DNA from: Alphaproteobacteria bacterium
GTDB lineage: Bacteria > Pseudomonadota > Alphaproteobacteria > Elsterales > Elsteraceae
Length of the DNA: 62,701 nt
Assembly: GCA_013298565.1 (NCBI GenBank)
Contig: JAAFIC010000008.1
Span: 1-62,701, forward strand
Direction: 5' to 3'
The position numbers and the translations under genes were made by a program. The notes under the pieces were generated by a model. It had not been told where the DNA came from, searched no databases, and saw nothing but the letters and a program-made list of their open reading frames with translations. Of this stretch, positions 24,916 through 32,350 are shown one piece after another (the stretch's first letter is position 1; each line of letters starts with the position of its first letter).

Positions 24916-24953
24916 AAACCCCGCCCTGGGGAATGAGCCTCGGGGCGGGGTTT
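24916..24953. terminator. Bidirectional terminator, probably the original secB terminator
   Basis: AAACCCCGCCC (24916-24926) pairs with GGGCGGGGTTT (24943-24953), with A and T runs outside. It is now used by the toxin-antitoxin transcript and by the convergent minus-strand gene ending at 24960. Confidence 0.82.
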
Positions 24954-24959
24954 GCAATT

Positions 24960-25358
24960 TTAAGATAATTGCCGGAGCCTTCCGGGATAGGCATCCCAAA
25001 ATGGATGATGGGCTTGGGCCATATGAGCAGCAGACAAAATTGCTATATCGCTACTGCAGAAAGGTGCAATATCGGGCCAATCATAGCTCGTTACATCTAT
25101 CCGCATCGCATCTTTAAGATTATCTGGCATTCTGTGTGACAGGCACCCTGGTCCTGGTTCCCCCGTTTGTGCATTCACGGCGCATATCTGAAGTGAAGGA
25201 AGGTTATTGATGCCACAGTAAACTTGTATAATATATAAAAACAACCTGGCCGAAAGTGGATTTGTGCCTACTATCGCCGCAAGGTCACCATATGTAGTTT
25301 TAGTATTGTTACGGGCGCAATTCACGATGGTTGGCCAAATCTGAATGGCTCTTTCCAT
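24960..25358 (-). CDS. AT-rich gene with TYGDLA motif, alkyltransferase-like DNA-binding relative
   Basis: The 132-aa protein contains TTYGDLAAIVG at residues 21-31, followed by an RLFLYIIQVYC segment, LPSLQICAVNAQTGEPGPG and FWDAYPG near the end. The TYG.LA..VG block and the LP.L...VN..TG.PG block recall the winged-helix part of alkyltransferase-like (MGMT/ATL) proteins, without a PCHR active site. Related small proteins are often seen near restriction or HNH genes. The GC content is well below that of neighbours, suggesting transfer. Function unknown. Confidence 0.6.
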   Translation of the reverse strand: MERAIQIWPTIVNCARNNTKTTYGDLAAIVGTNPLSARLFLYIIQVYCGINNLPSLQICAVNAQTGEPGPGCLSHRMPDNLKDAMRIDVTSYDWPDIAPFCSSDIAILSAAHMAQAHHPFWDAYPGRLRQLS

Positions 25359-25449
25359 TTATAGTTCCCAATCCATTTATACGCCTTTCGTTGTTCATGA
25401 AGATAAATAGCTAAAATTATTCCTAAGTAATTTTGATACCGTCCCGCAT

Positions 25450-25836
25450 CTACCCCCGTTTCCCCTTCCACGCCTGCCCCGCTTCGATATACGCTAGATA
25501 GCTGCCGTAACGGCGCACGAGGCGGGCGTAGGGGGTGGCGCAGGGGGTGGGGTCGGGGGGATTGGCGTCGCAGGCGGCGGCTTTGCCGTGGGCGGCGTGG
25601 ATGTCTGGCTCGCTCATCGGGCGTAGGGCGGCGGTATAGGCTTCCTGGCTGCCGTAGAAGCGGGCGAGATCGGCATAGACTTGCGCGCAACCGGGCGCTG
25701 CGGGCGTTTGCGCGTCGCACTGCGCGCCCAAACGGTGCAAGCCGTCGAGTTCCAGCGAATAGGGCAGTTTCACGGCTTGGGCACCGGCCTGCGGGGCAGC
25801 GAGTGCCAGACCGGCCAGGAGAAATAAGGCTCGCAT
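25450..25836 (-). CDS. Secreted protein with two Cys-rich repeats, unknown function
   Basis: The 128-aa protein has a clear signal peptide (MRALFLLAGLALAAPQAGAQA). Two repeats follow: CDAQTPAAPGCAQVYADLARFYGS at about residues 40-63 (motif C...P..C...YA.L.R.YGS) and CDANPPDPTPCATPYARLVRRYGS at about 89-112. Each ends in a tyrosine-containing SxxAY motif. The four cysteines probably form one disulfide per repeat. No family is recognised. Confidence 0.65.
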   Translation of the reverse strand: MRALFLLAGLALAAPQAGAQAVKLPYSLELDGLHRLGAQCDAQTPAAPGCAQVYADLARFYGSQEAYTAALRPMSEPDIHAAHGKAAACDANPPDPTPCATPYARLVRRYGSYLAYIEAGQAWKGKRG

Positions 25837-25991
25837 CGTCTCTCTCCGAAAAAACCCCTCGCGCCAAAAGAGGAAGCCGTGTGCGCGAGGGGAGAAGTGT
25901 CTTCAACAAGACGACCCCAAACTCCCCCAAACCGCCCCCTTCCCACAATTCAGCCTCCCGATCTAAACCCTCCCGCCGAAAGGTTTAGTCT

Positions 25992-26007
25992 TAGATCGCT
26001 TGATCTA
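25992..26007. repeat. 16-bp palindrome, left of an inverted pair flanking the histidine kinase gene
   Basis: TAGATCGCTTGATCTA lies 37 bases upstream of the kinase start. Its reverse complement matches the site at 27782-27797 with one mismatch, and each site is itself nearly palindromic (TAGATC...GATCTA). Either a pair of operators or remnants of terminal inverted repeats. Confidence 0.5.
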
Positions 26008-26043
26008 ATCCCCTTGGCGCGGCGCTTGCGGTACGGTGGTGGG

Positions 26044-27857
26044 ATGAAAACGGCATTCTCGACACCGCCCGCGCACGCGCGGTTTAACCTTCCGGCCTAT
26101 CTTGGCTGGGGCGCACTTTATTTGGCGCTGTATTGGGGAGTGTTGAAGACCGCGCCCACGTTTAACCTGTCGCCGCTCGCCAGCATTTGGTTTCTCCCGG
26201 CGGGGCTGAATTTAGCGCTGCTCGTGCGCTTCGGGCCGCGCTATTGGCCGTGGATGGCGCTGGGGTTGGTGCTGGCGTTTATCGAGTTCAAGCCGCCGGG
26301 GGTGAGCTATGCCGCCTTCGCCACGCCGCGCGCTTATCTGTGGCCCATCGCCGTACTGGTAAACCCGGGCATGGCGGCACTGATCCGGCGGTTTGCCGGG
26401 GCCGCGAGTTTGGACTGGGGGCTGCGGTCGGTCGTCGCGTTTCTGGCGATTATCACTGGGGGGCGTTTCTGCTCACTCTCACGATTCTGTCGATTTATCT
26501 AGCGTTGGGCCGCCCGTTTGCGGGGTCGTTCTGGACCATCGTGCTGTTTCGCTGGATCGGCGACATGATCGGCATTCTGGTGCTCGTGCCGCTGCTCTTG
26601 CTGCCGCTGGCGTGGCCGCGCCTGAATGTGCGCGCGGCGGCGGATGCCGGGATCGTGCTGGCGGGCGTCGGTCTCTTGTACCTGCTGGCGAAAACCGTGC
26701 CGGACAGCGTGATCGTTCCCTGGGTGCTGGGGGCCGTGCCGATGCTGGCAGTGCGCGGCGGAATGCTCGGGGCCGTTGTAGCAGTGCCGGTGATTGCCAC
26801 CGCTATCGTGCTGCTGTGGCTGCGTGCGCTCCCTTTCGACCGGCTGTGGGAGTTGCAGTTCTTCCTGATTTTTCTCAGCGGGATTGGCCTCCTCATGGCC
26901 GGCGCGATGACCGATCAACGCCGCGCGGCGCTAACCCTGCTAACGGCGCAGCAGCGCCGGGCCGACCGCGACCGCCGCCACATCGACCATTTGCAGGCGG
27001 AAACCACGCGCTTCGTCGCGGCCCTCGCCCATGATCTGCGGCATCCGGTAGAGGCGATTCGGCTGTTGGCGCAACCGCTCGCGCAAGAATCGCCGCCCGT
27101 GCGCGCCACGGCGGGGCTGATTTTGGAAGCGGTGCAGACCAGCCGCCATCTGCTCGATCATCTGTTGGATGGCGCGCGCTTAGACCGCGACGTTGCCCAC
27201 GGCAGCATCACGCGCATCGAAGCCGCCGCGCTGTTGCGGCAGGTGGGGCAGCTGCTGCTGCCGTTTGCGGCGCAAGAAGGGGTGCGCCTTGCGCTGGTCC
27301 CCTCCCGCGCGGTGTTTTTGGGCGATCCAACCCTGGCCTATCGGCTGCGGGTGAACCTGGGGCTGAACGCGCTGCGCTCGGCAGCGCTGGCGGATCGGTC
27401 GCGCCGGGTGGTCATCGGAATGCGTCGGCAGGGCGAGACGATCGTGTTGACCGTGGCCGATAGCGGCGCGGGGTTGCAGCAGGGGTTCGTGCAAAGATTG
27501 CTCGGTAGGCAACGATTGCTCGGCGGGCAGGGGGCCGAACCGCCGCTGCTGGAACGCCAAATTGATGGCCTCGGTCTCGGGTTGGGGTTGGTGCGGCGGA
27601 TTGCCGATAGCCTCGGCATCGGCTTGCGCGTGCGGGTTGGGCCAACGGGCGGCACTCGGATCGAGAGCCTATGGCCCGCAGCCCGCCCGTTCGCCTTGCC
27701 CGTGGAAACCGTGGGCCTCGCGCTGAAACCCAGCCTCGCCCGCAGTCTGCTCGTCGAAACCCTCGGCCAAAGCGGGGCCTATAGATCAAGTGATCTAGGG
27801 GGTTTGGGCCATCGCTTCAGCAATAGCATGGGCTTTCGGGTCGGCTTCGGCGCGTAG
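26044..27857 (+). pseudogene. MASE1-domain sensor histidine kinase, frameshifted
   Basis: The first frame (26044 to about 26460) encodes the start of a MASE1 membrane sensor: FNLPAYLGWGALYLALYW, APTFNLSPLASIWFLPAGLNLALL. The second frame continues GAFLLTLTILSIYLALGRPF, FRWIGDMIGILVLVPLLLLPL, then a coiled region, an H-box-like ALAHDLRHPVEAIRLL and an ATPase domain with VADSGAGL and GLGLGLVRRIADSLG. The frames join at a run of six G at 26458-26463; a seventh G would restore one reading frame of about 605 codons. This may be a real lesion, slippage-controlled expression or a sequencing error. The 3' end overlaps paiB. Confidence 0.75.
27782..27797. repeat. 16-bp palindrome, right of the inverted pair
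   Basis: TAGATCAAGTGATCTA matches the reverse complement of the site at 25992-26007 at 15 of 16 positions. It overlaps the 3' end of the kinase reading frame and the stop codon of paiB. Confidence 0.5.
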
Positions 27858-28430
27858 GCCGGTGATCACGCCCGCGATGTCGGTCGCCGAACGGTTTTGA
27901 GAGAGTTTCTGTTTGCCGATGATCGCCGTGATCGGCAGCTTGAAGGCGGTGATGCCCTTCAGCAGAGCGGCAATATAGCTTTCCGGCGCATCGCCCATCG
28001 ACCACGGCTCGGCACGGCCCGTCTCGAATTTGGCGGTGAGGCGGGCGAGGAGCGCGCGCGCCGCCTCAGGCTCGGTCATCGGCTCGGCCTGGCCGACGCA
28101 ATCGACGGCGCTATAATTCCACGTCGGCACCGCCTTGCCGTGGTCGCGCTTGCTGGGATACCAGCCGGGGGAAATATAGGCGTCTGGCCCCTGGAATACG
28201 GCCCGCGATGGCCCTGTGAACACCGCGTTTCCGTGTGGGTTGGGTTTGGCGAAATGGCCGTAGAGCGTGCCCTTATCGCCCTCATTCGGCACCACGATCA
28301 GTGGCAGCGGCGTCGCCAAAGGGGCACCGCCCGCCGCATCCGCTGTGACAATCAGCGCAAACGGGTGCGCGTCGATGAAAGCGTGTAGCGCCGCTAGATC
28401 GGTTTCGGCGAAGGCAGGGGGCGTGTACAT
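27795..28430 (-). CDS. paiB: PaiB-like FMN-binding regulator
   Basis: The 211-aa protein has the PaiB/FMN-binding split-barrel pattern: MYTPPAFAETDLAALHAFI, ATPLPLIV, LYGHFAKPNPH, FQGPDAYISPGWYPSK and VPTWNYSAVDC. PaiB-like proteins bind flavin and were named as negative regulators of sporulation and protease genes in Bacillus; in proteobacteria they may simply be flavin-dependent oxidoreductases. The ATG at 28430 is preceded by GAGG at suitable distance. Downstream of azlCD on the same strand; its stop overlaps the 3' end of the frameshifted kinase. Confidence 0.87.
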   Translation of the reverse strand: MYTPPAFAETDLAALHAFIDAHPFALIVTADAAGGAPLATPLPLIVVPNEGDKGTLYGHFAKPNPHGNAVFTGPSRAVFQGPDAYISPGWYPSKRDHGKAVPTWNYSAVDCVGQAEPMTEPEAARALLARLTAKFETGRAEPWSMGDAPESYIAALLKGITAFKLPITAIIGKQKLSQNRSATDIAGVITGLRAEADPKAHAIAEAMAQTP

Positions 28431-28446
28431 AGCGGTCATCCTCAGG

Positions 28447-28779
28447 CTAAAAACCCAATAGCTTAAGACTGACCGTCGCCGCGACGGCAAGGATTAACGC
28501 GACCGCCAATTGCCCTGTTAAGCGCATACCAAGATAAGCGGCGGCGGCCCCTGCCCATTCCGGGGGGCCACCCTTCAACAAAGCCGGAACCACCAGGGCC
28601 ACGAACATCGCCCCCGGCAGGTGATGCAAGAAAGCATCGAGAAACGGCGTTGGGCGCAAGAAGCGCACCATGAGAATCCCGCCTGCGCGCACGGCGAACG
28701 TGGCAGCCCCCATCGCCAGGAAGGCGATGAGCGTTGCGGTATCAACGCGGAGCATGTCCGCCAGCGTGGGGAAATTCAT
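28447..28779 (-). CDS. azlD: AzlD-family branched-chain amino acid transport protein
   Basis: The 110-aa protein has four short membrane helices. The motif AATFAVRAGGILMVRFL and the HLPGAMFVALVVPALL stretch are typical of AzlD. With AzlC it forms a small exporter of branched-chain or related amino acids. The start overlaps the azlC stop by four bases (ATGA). Confidence 0.85.
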   Translation of the reverse strand: MNFPTLADMLRVDTATLIAFLAMGAATFAVRAGGILMVRFLRPTPFLDAFLHHLPGAMFVALVVPALLKGGPPEWAGAAAAYLGMRLTGQLAVALILAVAATVSLKLLGF

Positions 28780-29489
28780 GCTACGGCTCCTTTGTGTGCT
28801 TTAAGACTATCGCGCCCCGCCCCCGCGAGCGCCCCAACCAGCCCACCGATAAGAATATACCAAGCGCCCGGCAGCGTGAGGCTGGCGATCCCGGCGCTGG
28901 CAGCGGCGGCACCCCAGGGCAGAAAATCGGCGCGGCTGCGGTAAAGCCCGTGCAGTAAGGACACGAAGACGGCAGTGCCGACGATCCCGAGGCCCAAGGC
29001 TTGCGGATCAGGCACAAGGCCGCCTGCAAACCACCCAATGCCGCCACTCACGGACCAGAAGCAATACAGGCAGGCAGCAGCCCCTACGTAATAACTGGCG
29101 CGCACGAAGGCCGCGTGTGGCCCGCGCAGGGCCTGGATCGTCACCGCCCAGTTTTCGTCGGCATTGAAGGCGGACGCGGCAAGCGCGCGCGGCAACCCCA
29201 GCGGTAACAGCAGGTCTTTTAGAGCGGCAGTTTGCAGCAGATAGCGCAGGTTGAGAATCATCACCGACAGCGCCAGAACGGCCACGGCGGGCGGCTGAGT
29301 CCAAAGCTCCAACGCGAGCAATTGGCTAGAGCCTGCAAAAACGATCAGGCTCATCAGCACGGTTTCGGCCACGCTCAGGCCCTTGCCTGCGGCCAGCAGC
29401 CCATAGACCAGCCCAAACACCACCACGCTCAACGCGAGCGGTAAGCAGGCCATAAAGCCTGCCCGAAACCCTAAAATTGGCGAAGACAC
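28776..29489 (-). CDS. azlC: AzlC-family amino acid exporter
   Basis: The 237-aa membrane protein begins FRAGFMACLPLALSVVVFGLVYG, with SLIVFAGSSQLLALELW near residue 50, the AzlC/YgaZ signature, and NLRYLLQTAAL later. It has about six helices. It pairs with the downstream AzlD. A 109-base gap separates it from the DUF1150 gene upstream. Confidence 0.88.
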   Translation of the reverse strand: MSSPILGFRAGFMACLPLALSVVVFGLVYGLLAAGKGLSVAETVLMSLIVFAGSSQLLALELWTQPPAVAVLALSVMILNLRYLLQTAALKDLLLPLGLPRALAASAFNADENWAVTIQALRGPHAAFVRASYYVGAAACLYCFWSVSGGIGWFAGGLVPDPQALGLGIVGTAVFVSLLHGLYRSRADFLPWGAAAASAGIASLTLPGAWYILIGGLVGALAGAGRDSLKAHKGAVA

Positions 29490-29598
29490 AGAAACCCCCT
29501 CATACGCTCGCGCCGATCAACAGGACCGGCACAGACAGCTAGGCTAGGGGGTTGGCAGACGTGGGGTCTTGAACGAAATTGCGCCTAACACGGCGTTA

Positions 29599-29814
29599 TC
29601 AATGTGCGTCCACTGGCTCCAAATCATTCTGCTTGATCGCAGCCAGGGCAAGATCGCGGCTGGTGGCAATGGCCATCGCCGTACCGTCGGCCCCGAAGAT
29701 GCCGTAGGCGGGTTGGCCGTCATGAATAACCGGCTTCACATAGGCGACACCGCCGGAACCAAGTGCGGCAAAATCGCTGGGAGTGAAATTAGTGGGGCGC
29801 TGCATGAACACCAT
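29599..29814 (-). CDS. DUF1150-family protein
   Basis: The 71-aa protein (from MVFMQRPTNFTP) carries the family pattern DFAALGSGGVAYVKPV and YGIFGADGTAMAIATSRDLA. DUF1150 proteins follow hsp20 genes in many alphaproteobacteria, as here. The role is unknown but the conserved link suggests heat-shock function. Start chosen at the ATG at 29814 with AAAGGA upstream; the longer frame begins within a hairpin. Confidence 0.82.
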   Translation of the reverse strand: MVFMQRPTNFTPSDFAALGSGGVAYVKPVIHDGQPAYGIFGADGTAMAIATSRDLALAAIKQNDLEPVDAH

Positions 29815-29837
29815 AGTGTCGTCCTTTCTTCTCTGGC

Positions 29838-29877
29838 CTTTCGGGCGAGCCTGCCCTTGGCCCAACTCGCCCGAAAG
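29838..29877 (-). repeat. 12-bp-stem hairpin in the leader of the DUF1150 gene
   Basis: CTTTCGGGCGAG (29838-29849) and CTCGCCCGAAAG (29866-29877) pair perfectly. There is no adjacent T run on the minus strand. A second inverted repeat with GGGGG/CCCCC arms lies at about 29902-29927. These structures lie between hsp20 and DUF1150 and could act as attenuator or mRNA-processing signals. Confidence 0.55.
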
Positions 29878-29995
29878 TATTATCGGCCCAATATCACCTG
29901 ACGCGGGGGGCTTTGTCCCCCACGCCAGATCACTGTGACGGGGAAATCCTTAAAGAGAGCTTACGGCCTGCGTAACAAACGCCGCGCCAGCGCGG

Positions 29996-30451
29996 CTATT
30001 CGGGAGCGACATCCAGAGTGGGCGCTTTCGGTGCGGCTTTCGGCGGGGTCTTAATTTCCACGGTCCGCACGGTCACTTCTGGGAGGGGCCGATGTAGATC
30101 GACGTTCAAGAGGCCATTATCTATCTCGGCCCCAATCACTTCAATGCCTTCCACCAGCACAAACGTGCGTTGAAACTGTCGCGCGGCAATGCCCCGGTGC
30201 AGAAAAACGCGGTTGGAATCGTCTTGCTGACGGCCCCGGATGACGAGTTGGTTATTCTCGATCTGGATCGACAAATCCTCGCGGCGGAAACCGGCAACCG
30301 CCAAGGTAATCCGCAACCGATCTTCGCCCGTTTGCTCGATATTATAGGGCGGATAGCCCTCATTGGCCCCCTTGGCGATCCGGTCGAGCGTGCGCTCGAC
30401 GTGTTCAAATCCCAAGAGAAACGGCGAGTGAAGCACCGAAACGCGCGTCAT
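29996..30451 (-). CDS. Small heat-shock protein Hsp20 (IbpA type)
   Basis: The 151-aa chaperone has the alpha-crystallin domain: YNIEQTGEDRLRITLAVAGFRREDLSI at residues 38-64, then ENNQLVIRGRQ and RGIAARQFQRTFVLVEGIEV, with the C-terminal GLLNVDLHRPLPE that holds the dimer groove partner. It binds unfolding proteins during stress. DUF1150 follows downstream. I do not see a confident heat-shock promoter in the 196 bases upstream. Confidence 0.92.
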   Translation of the reverse strand: MTRVSVLHSPFLLGFEHVERTLDRIAKGANEGYPPYNIEQTGEDRLRITLAVAGFRREDLSIQIENNQLVIRGRQQDDSNRVFLHRGIAARQFQRTFVLVEGIEVIGAEIDNGLLNVDLHRPLPEVTVRTVEIKTPPKAAPKAPTLDVAPE

Positions 30452-30647
30452 GGAATCCCTTCTCCTTCAGATAAAGCGAGCGGGTGTTAGCCCTCCAACC
30501 CGTCAAACGGCATTGGGAGGCATTGATTAGCCCATTCTACATGGCACTTGGCGCGCGGTTCATCAAGAGTAGCGACATCAGTGCCGGTAGGGAGCTTGCA
30601 TAAAATAGCATATTTGTTATTTTTAAGGTGACTTCAGAAGATATGCC

Positions 30648-30908
30648 GTGAAGCTTGAGCACAAAATGGCCCCTCTATCCCATGTGGCTTTCACCGCTTC
30701 CCTACTCGCCGACCCGGAGATAAAGGCGGAGTATGAGCAGCTAGAGCCGGAGGAAATGCCAAGGCTCGACGCGCTTCTCACCGCCCGGCACGAGGCAGGA
30801 TTGCGGTTGGATCAAACCTTGGTTTCAGGCAGTCCCTCCCCGTCGTTGGCAACCCTCAACCGTTATGCCCGCGCTTTAGGAAAACGGCTAGAGGTGCGGT
30901 TGGTTTAA
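30648..30908 (+). pseudogene. XRE-type antitoxin remnant lacking its helix-turn-helix
   Basis: The 86-aa reading frame starts as many HigA/XRE antitoxins do (ASLLADPEIKAEYEQLEPEEMPRLDALLTARHEAGLRL) and ends like them (SPSLATLNRYARALGKRLEVRL). The usual central part with TQ..VA..MG..Q..V.RLE is missing: the sequence jumps from RHEAGLRLDQ to SGSPSPSL. About 15-20 residues, the whole recognition helix, appear deleted in frame. No toxin gene is next to it. The start is a GTG at 30648 or the ATG at 30666. Probably a non-functional remnant. Confidence 0.5.
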
Positions 30909-30910
30909 CC

Positions 30911-31246
30911 TCAGGCGACATCCTTCCCCAAACCAAAGAACCGCTGAATGCTTGCGTTAATGATCGCCATCGTGTCTGGGGTCAACTTTCCAAAGACGCT
31001 ACCAACTTTTGCGCGTGGAACCGTCATTGCCCGATCAATCATGACCTGTGAGGGCTTCCGCAAGCCATTCTCGGTATCAGGCTGAACGATAATACGGATC
31101 AGGTTCGCCTCATGAACGTCGCTGGTGAGTTGCAAGACCGTGACGGAAGGAAGCTCGGCAAAGGCATTGTCTTGAATGACCAGCGCCGGGCGCGGCTTAC
31201 CGTAGTCGCCGCTGACGGAAATCGTTATCAAATCACCACGCTTCAT
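30911..31246 (-). CDS. MazF/PemK-type mRNA interferase toxin
   Basis: The 111-aa protein begins MKRGDLITISVSGDYGKPRPALVIQ, the MazF/PemK signature (RGD, KPRPALV), followed by TVLQLTSD and later GLRKPSQVMIDRAMTVPRAKVG, with the conserved Ser-Gln-Val and Asp. These toxins cut mRNA at short sites. Length and motifs are intact. Its start overlaps the antitoxin stop by four bases. It is convergent with the XRE remnant, only two bases apart. Confidence 0.88.
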   Translation of the reverse strand: MKRGDLITISVSGDYGKPRPALVIQDNAFAELPSVTVLQLTSDVHEANLIRIIVQPDTENGLRKPSQVMIDRAMTVPRAKVGSVFGKLTPDTMAIINASIQRFFGLGKDVA

Positions 31247-31545
31247 GCCTGGGTCTCGTTAGAAAATAAATCCGCATCGAACAAGGCTTCTAACTCCTGG
31301 AGCGATCGGGCCTCGTCACTCAGGGGATCGCGCGCACGTTCGGCCACAGCAAGCGATTGCCGCCGCGCTTCGGCCTCGAAGGCGCGTCGCTTCTGTCGCG
31401 CCACATATCCGCGCATAAACTCCCGCAAAACCTGTGCCGCTGGCTTATGCTCCGCCTCGGTGGCTTGTGTGAAGGCTGCCTTCAAAGCGGAATCAATCCG
31501 AAAATTGAATGTTTCCCCCTTGGGGAGATGATTGAGGTGGGGCAT
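31243..31545 (-). CDS. Antitoxin of the MazF-type pair (ribbon-helix-helix-like)
   Basis: The 100-aa protein begins MPHLNHLPKGETFNFRIDSALKAAFTQATEAEHKPAAQVLREFMRGYVARQKRRA, which fits a ribbon-helix-helix: a strand with FNFRIDSALK, helix 1, and helix 2 starting at PAAQVLREF. The acidic C-terminal 45 residues would wrap the toxin. A palindromic operator lies just upstream (31563-31585). Coupled to the toxin gene by an ATGA overlap. Confidence 0.8.
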   Translation of the reverse strand: MPHLNHLPKGETFNFRIDSALKAAFTQATEAEHKPAAQVLREFMRGYVARQKRRAFEAEARRQSLAVAERARDPLSDEARSLQELEALFDADLFSNETQA

Positions 31546-31562
31546 GGCCGGCTCCTACGCTG

Positions 31563-31585
31563 TTGCATATACAATGTACGTGCAA
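31563..31585 (-). promoter_or_regulatory. Palindromic operator upstream of the MazF-type antitoxin
   Basis: TTGCA (31563-31567) and TGCAA (31581-31585) frame an imperfect palindrome containing TATACAATGTACG. It lies 17 bases upstream of the antitoxin start, overlapping the likely promoter, as expected for autoregulation. Confidence 0.5.
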
Positions 31586-31601
31586 TAAGAGCGATGTTCA
31601 A

Positions 31602-32285
31602 TCACTCTGCGCCCTTCCCCCCATACCGACAAAATTCAACCACCGGGCACCGAAAACACTCTGGTTTGCGGGCTTTGCAGATATAGCGCCCGTGCAGAAT
31701 GAGCCAATGATGGGCGTGGAGTAGCCAGCGTTTTGGGATGCGCTTCAGCAGCCCTTCTTCCACGGCCAGCGGGGTTGCGCCGGGGGCAAGGCCCGTGCGG
31801 TTGCCGAGGCGAAAGATGTGCGTATCGACCGCCATAGTTGGTTGCCCGAAGAAGACGTTCAGCACCACATTGGCCGTTTTGCGGCCCACGCCGGGTAGCG
31901 CTTCTAGGGCTTCCCGCGTGCCGGGAACCGCGCTGGCGTGGTTGGCGATCAACTGCTGACTGAGCGCCAGCACATTCTTGGCCTTGGCGTTGAACAAACC
32001 GATGGTTTTGATGTGATCGCGAATACCTGCTTCCCCCAAAGCTACCATTGCCTCCGGTGTGGCCGCTGCCGCGAACAGACCGCGCGTGGCTTTATTCACC
32101 GACACGTCGGTTGCTTGAGCCGACAGCACGACGGCAACCAGCAGCGTGAAAGCGCTTGTGAACTCAAGCTCGGTTTTCGGTTCCGGGTTGCCAGCCGCGA
32201 GGGTCGCGAAAAACCCTTCGATGGCGGCTTTCGGCATTTTTGGGGACTGGATTTTTTGGGAGGCGGGATGTTGGAGGTCGGCCAT
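31602..32285 (-). CDS. nth: Endonuclease III
   Basis: The 227-aa DNA glycosylase/AP lyase repairs oxidised pyrimidines. The helix-hairpin-helix LEALPGVGRKTANVVLNV contains the catalytic Lys, and AVDTHIFRLGNR the catalytic Asp. The C-terminal 4Fe-4S cluster ligands are spaced C-x6-C-x2-C-x5-C (CKARKPECFRCPVVEFC). The start at 32285 has GAGGA five bases upstream; the frame extends eight codons further. Divergent from the DUF2244 gene. Confidence 0.95.
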   Translation of the reverse strand: MADLQHPASQKIQSPKMPKAAIEGFFATLAAGNPEPKTELEFTSAFTLLVAVVLSAQATDVSVNKATRGLFAAAATPEAMVALGEAGIRDHIKTIGLFNAKAKNVLALSQQLIANHASAVPGTREALEALPGVGRKTANVVLNVFFGQPTMAVDTHIFRLGNRTGLAPGATPLAVEEGLLKRIPKRWLLHAHHWLILHGRYICKARKPECFRCPVVEFCRYGGKGAE

Positions 32286-32350
32286 CGTATCCTCGGGCGG
32301 CAGCGGCAAGCGTTGACTTTGCCGGTCTGCGGCGCAAGATCAAGTTTATC

